Shown here piece after piece: positions 61,391-64,000 of a stretch of 64,000 nt of DNA (position 1 is the first letter of the stretch; every line of letters starts with the position of its first letter). The notes beneath the pieces were generated by a model. That model did no database searches. It saw only the letters and a program-made list of their open reading frames with translations, and was not told the origin of the DNA. Location of the stretch: the NCBI RefSeq assembly GCF_004339465.1, contig NZ_SMFY01000002.1, positions 1,302,001-1,366,000 on the forward strand, given 5' to 3'. The DNA is from Ancylobacter aquaticus. Lineage in GTDB: Bacteria; Pseudomonadota; Alphaproteobacteria; Rhizobiales; Xanthobacteraceae. Made by a program: the position numbers and the translations under genes.

Positions 61391-62343
61391 GCTGCCGCTT
61401 CCTGGCTGGGGGTGTGTCGCGTGCGAAGCTCGGCTACGTAGGCGGCCAGCCCGCGCTCGATGTCGAAACGGGGAGAATATCCGAGGCTTTCCCGGGCGCG
61501 GTCGACGGCAAGTGCGCCTTTGCGGACCACCGGAATGTCATCGCGGTGATGCAGCGGCCCCGGGCCTATCGAGATGTCCGCTCCGGGAACCAGCGCCCGG
61601 ACGATCTCGACGATGCGCCCGACGGTAGGCGCACTGTCGCTCGCGATGTTATAGGTGTCGAATTCGAGCCGAGGCTGGTCGAGAGCCGCCAGAACCCCGT
61701 CCACGAGGTCGTCTATGTAGGTGTGGTCGATGGCCGAATCCGCTCCGCGGGGCAGGTGCAGGCTTCGTCCATCGAGCGCCGCGTCGATGAAATTCTTCGG
61801 CACGCGCGAACGCGGCAGTCCGGGCCCGTAGACCCAGGAGGTGCGCAGGTTGATGCACGCGATTCCATGCGTCGCGCGGTAGGTTCGGCCCAGCCCTTCG
61901 ACCGCCAGCTTGCTCACGCCATAGGCCATCACCGGCCGCGTCGGATGGCCCTCGTCGACCCGGTCGGCGAGGAAATGCCCGAGCGTTTCCTCCGAACTCA
62001 GATGCAGCACCCGGCGGATATCGCGGCGGGCCATCGCCTCAAACAGGTTGACGCTGCCGCCGATGTTCACCCGCAGCATTTCGGCCTGCGAGAGCGAGGC
62101 GAGTACGCCCACCATCGCCGCGCAGTGGATCACCGCGTCGGGCTGATGCGCGTCGAGCGCCGACAGGACGCTGAAGGCATCGGTGATGTCGCCGGGAACA
62201 GTCGTAATCCCGGCGTCCGTCGCTTCTTCGAGGTCGGGCGCGAAGCTGCGGTCGAAGGCGATGGCGACATCGCCGCGCTGCGCCAGCCGCCGCACCAGCG
62301 CCGCCCCGACAAATCCACCGCCACCTGTCACCAGAACGCGCAT
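61387..62343 (-). CDS. NAD-dependent epimerase/dehydratase family protein
   Basis: A 318-residue extended short-chain dehydrogenase from ATG 62343; an upstream in-frame start lies inside the aldehyde dehydrogenase gene. Cofactor motif TGGGGFVGAALV (5-16), catalytic Ser in LHLSSEET and Tyr/Lys in MAYGVSKLAVEGL. It interconverts or oxidises a sugar- or hydroxy-acid-like substrate. Coupled to the small cupin; seven bases after aldehyde dehydrogenase. Confidence 0.87.
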   Translation of the reverse strand: MRVLVTGGGGFVGAALVRRLAQRGDVAIAFDRSFAPDLEEATDAGITTVPGDITDAFSVLSALDAHQPDAVIHCAAMVGVLASLSQAEMLRVNIGGSVNLFEAMARRDIRRVLHLSSEETLGHFLADRVDEGHPTRPVMAYGVSKLAVEGLGRTYRATHGIACINLRTSWVYGPGLPRSRVPKNFIDAALDGRSLHLPRGADSAIDHTYIDDLVDGVLAALDQPRLEFDTYNIASDSAPTVGRIVEIVRALVPGADISIGPGPLHHRDDIPVVRKGALAVDRARESLGYSPRFDIERGLAAYVAELRTRHTPSQEAAA

Positions 62344-62350
62344 GGCGGCC

Positions 62351-63820
62351 TCACATGTTGAACAGAACGAGGCGCTCATCCGTCATGTCGCGGATGGCAT
62401 AGCGAGGACCCTCGCGCCCGATGCCGCTGTTCTTGACACCGCCATAGGCGAGCTGGTCGGTGCGCCAGGTCGATGAGCCGTTGATGATGACACCTCCCGT
62501 GCGAAGGGTCCGCACGGCGCGCATCGTCACCTCGTTGGAGCGGGTGAAGATACCGGTCTGAAGGCCGAACTGGCCGGCGTTGACGAGAGCAAAGGCCGCG
62601 TCGAGATCGTCATAGGCAAGGATGCTGATCGCCGGGCCGAAGACCTCGTCGCAGAACATCTTCATGTCCGGGCGCACATCGGTCAGAACCGCCGGGGTCA
62701 GCTGGGCGCCATTGCGCGTGCCGCCTACATGGAGCGTTGCCCCGCCCTGCACCGCCTCTCCGATCCAGGCTTCGACGCGCTTTGCTGCCGCCTCGTCGAT
62801 CAGCGTGCCGAGATCGGTCGCCGGATCGAGTGGATCCCCGCACTTGATCTGGCGGACCTCGGCGACCACTCCGCTAACGAACGCGTCGTATCGCGACCGA
62901 TGCACCAGCACCGACTGGACCGAGATGCAGCTCTGGCCGGCAATGCGCATGGCATTGCGCGCGCAGACCTTGGCGGCCGCGTCGATGTCCGCGTCCTCGT
63001 GCACGATGGTCTGGCCATTACCGCCGAGTTCAAGCGCCACCCGGCGCAGGCCGGTCGTCGCCTTGATTTCCGCACCGGCAGGGGTCGAGCCGGTGAAAGT
63101 GACGAAATCGACGCGCGGATTGCGCACCAGCGCCTGTCCGGCCTCGCGTCCGCCATGCACGACATTTAGTGCGCCGGCCGGGATGCCGGCATCCACCATG
63201 ATCTCCGCAAGAAGATGCACCACGCCTGCCGCTTGAGGCGGCGCCTTCAGCACCGTCGCATTGCCTGCCGCGAAAGAGGGCCCCACCTTGTGGCAAGCCA
63301 GGTTGAACGGCGCATTGAACGGTGTGATGGCGCCCACGACGCCGACCGGAAAGCGGAGCATGAAGGCAATCTTGCCTGCCCCCATCTCGCTGCTGTCCAG
63401 CGGAATATGGGCGCCCTCGATGCGGACGGCCTCCTGCGCCGAGAGGGTCATCGTATCCTGCGAGCGGCGGACCTCGCCGATGGCGTCCTTTACTGCCTTG
63501 CCGGTTTCGCGCGACATCAAGCGGCCGATGTCGTCGGCTCGCTCGACGATCAGTTCGGCCGCGCGCTGGAGGATGGCCGCGCGCTTGTAGGCCGGCATCG
63601 CCGCTACGCGCGGCGCCGCCTCAACGGCGGATGCCACGGCCTCGTCGACAGAAGCTGCGGTTCCCTGCGGCACGCGCGTGACGACTTCGCCGCGATAGGG
63701 GTCCCGAACCTCGGCATGCGTGTCGGAGTCGCGCCATTCACCGCCGATGAGATGACGAATGGCGAGCACCGGCTCGCCGGCCGATGACGAGATGCGGTCT
63801 GGATGAGGGGCGTTGGTCAT
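62351..63820 (-). CDS. NAD(P)-dependent aldehyde dehydrogenase (benzaldehyde/salicylaldehyde dehydrogenase-like)
   Basis: A 489-residue aldehyde dehydrogenase with all catalytic residues: Asn169 (ITPFNAPFN), Glu264 (LELGGNGQ) and nucleophile Cys298 (GQSCIS). The PFNAPFNL and GGVIINGSSTWRTDQLAYGGVKNSGIGREGP segments resemble aromatic-aldehyde dehydrogenases. It oxidises an aldehyde, plausibly one made by the TPP enzyme encoded immediately upstream. Confidence 0.92.
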   Translation of the reverse strand: MTNAPHPDRISSSAGEPVLAIRHLIGGEWRDSDTHAEVRDPYRGEVVTRVPQGTAASVDEAVASAVEAAPRVAAMPAYKRAAILQRAAELIVERADDIGRLMSRETGKAVKDAIGEVRRSQDTMTLSAQEAVRIEGAHIPLDSSEMGAGKIAFMLRFPVGVVGAITPFNAPFNLACHKVGPSFAAGNATVLKAPPQAAGVVHLLAEIMVDAGIPAGALNVVHGGREAGQALVRNPRVDFVTFTGSTPAGAEIKATTGLRRVALELGGNGQTIVHEDADIDAAAKVCARNAMRIAGQSCISVQSVLVHRSRYDAFVSGVVAEVRQIKCGDPLDPATDLGTLIDEAAAKRVEAWIGEAVQGGATLHVGGTRNGAQLTPAVLTDVRPDMKMFCDEVFGPAISILAYDDLDAAFALVNAGQFGLQTGIFTRSNEVTMRAVRTLRTGGVIINGSSTWRTDQLAYGGVKNSGIGREGPRYAIRDMTDERLVLFNM

Positions 63821-63836
63821 GATCGGCTCCCTGCGA

Positions 63837-64000
63837 CTATGGACGCCACGGCTGGCCGAAGGCCGGCTCGGGATGGGGCAGCGGGGGCAATTGCCAGGTG
63901 CCGACGGAAGTCGGCCTCACATTGGCATCGACTTCGGCGTCGATGACGAAAGGCCTGTTGCTGGCGATGGCGTGTTTCAACGCATCGGCAAATTCATCCG
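63837..64000 (-). CDS. Thiamine-diphosphate-dependent enzyme, C-terminal end (partial)
   Basis: Reading leftward from the window edge, 54 codons end at TAG (63839-63837). The peptide ends FVIDAEVDANVRPTSVGTW followed by QLPPLP, a pattern typical of the C-terminus of acetolactate synthase/benzoylformate decarboxylase-type enzymes. The stop is 17 bases from the aldehyde dehydrogenase start, so the two are probably one operon: decarboxylation of a 2-oxo acid to an aldehyde, then oxidation. Family call rests on a short tail. Confidence 0.65.
   Translation of the reverse strand, partial: DEFADALKHAIASNRPFVIDAEVDANVRPTSVGTWQLPPLPHPEPAFGQPWRP

Overview
The window is GC-rich and almost fully coding. 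Genes sit in long co-directional runs with short gaps and many 4-base ATGA/GTGA overlaps. Gene content is mostly ABC importers, amidohydrolases, LysR/LacI/IclR/TetR regulators and a urease with a fused gamma-beta subunit. This fits an alphaproteobacterium of the Hyphomicrobiales, possibly Xanthobacteraceae-like; that placement is inferred from style and gene content, not from a marker gene. No rRNA, tRNA or CRISPR was seen. The only mobile-element trace is a broken IS3-type transposase at about 56.1-56.5 kb.

Region 1 (1-7195, minus strand): a spermidine/putrescine-type ABC importer is followed by a membrane diiron desaturase/hydroxylase, a TIM-barrel isomerase, a class II aldolase and the start of a Rieske oxygenase. 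It looks like one catabolic operon for an unknown, probably nitrogenous, compound. A LysR regulator lies at 7.3-8.2 kb. Region 2 (8277-15702): an M20 amidohydrolase and a polar amino-acid ABC importer on the minus strand face a dimethylargininase-like hydrolase, a BetI-type TetR regulator and an aminotransferase on the plus strand.

Region 3 (15777-32847) is a sugar-acid/amide catabolic island. Minus-strand genes encode a uronate-dehydrogenase-like enzyme, an FMN hydroxyacid dehydrogenase and a ModA-like protein without signal peptide. Plus-strand genes encode a bicupin, a carbamoylase-type M20 hydrolase, an Frc/Rbs-type sugar importer, a phosphotriesterase-family lactonase, an Fbp-type importer, an amidase, a LacI regulator and an SMP-30 lactonase. 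Three LacI-type operators (two in the divergent promoter region, one before the sugar-binding protein) tie the island together.

Region 4 (32893-55816) is the most interesting part. A minus-strand operon encodes a carbamoylase and two tandem choline-kinase-like phosphotransferases. A second minus-strand operon encodes a NarL-type response regulator, a soluble hybrid histidine kinase and an AmiC-like binding protein with no signal peptide. Opposite these, the plus strand carries a Urt/Fmd-type amide/urea importer, both subunits of an N,N-dimethylformamidase-type iron amidohydrolase, a Rieske-oxygenase-like protein that has lost cluster and catalytic ligands, a Sel1-repeat protein, a small unknown protein and a divergent urease cluster (ureE-F-AB-C-G-D). 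Related CTAG-containing boxes, including a 17-bp identical repeat, lie before the carbamoylase operon, the importer operon and the DMFase operon. I read this as one regulon for sensing, importing and degrading a substituted amide or urea.

Region 5 (56708-64000, minus strand): a tripartite tricarboxylate transporter (TctCBA), an IclR regulator, a small cupin, an NAD-dependent epimerase, an aldehyde dehydrogenase and the C-terminus of a thiamine-diphosphate enzyme, together resembling an aromatic or keto-acid degradation locus.
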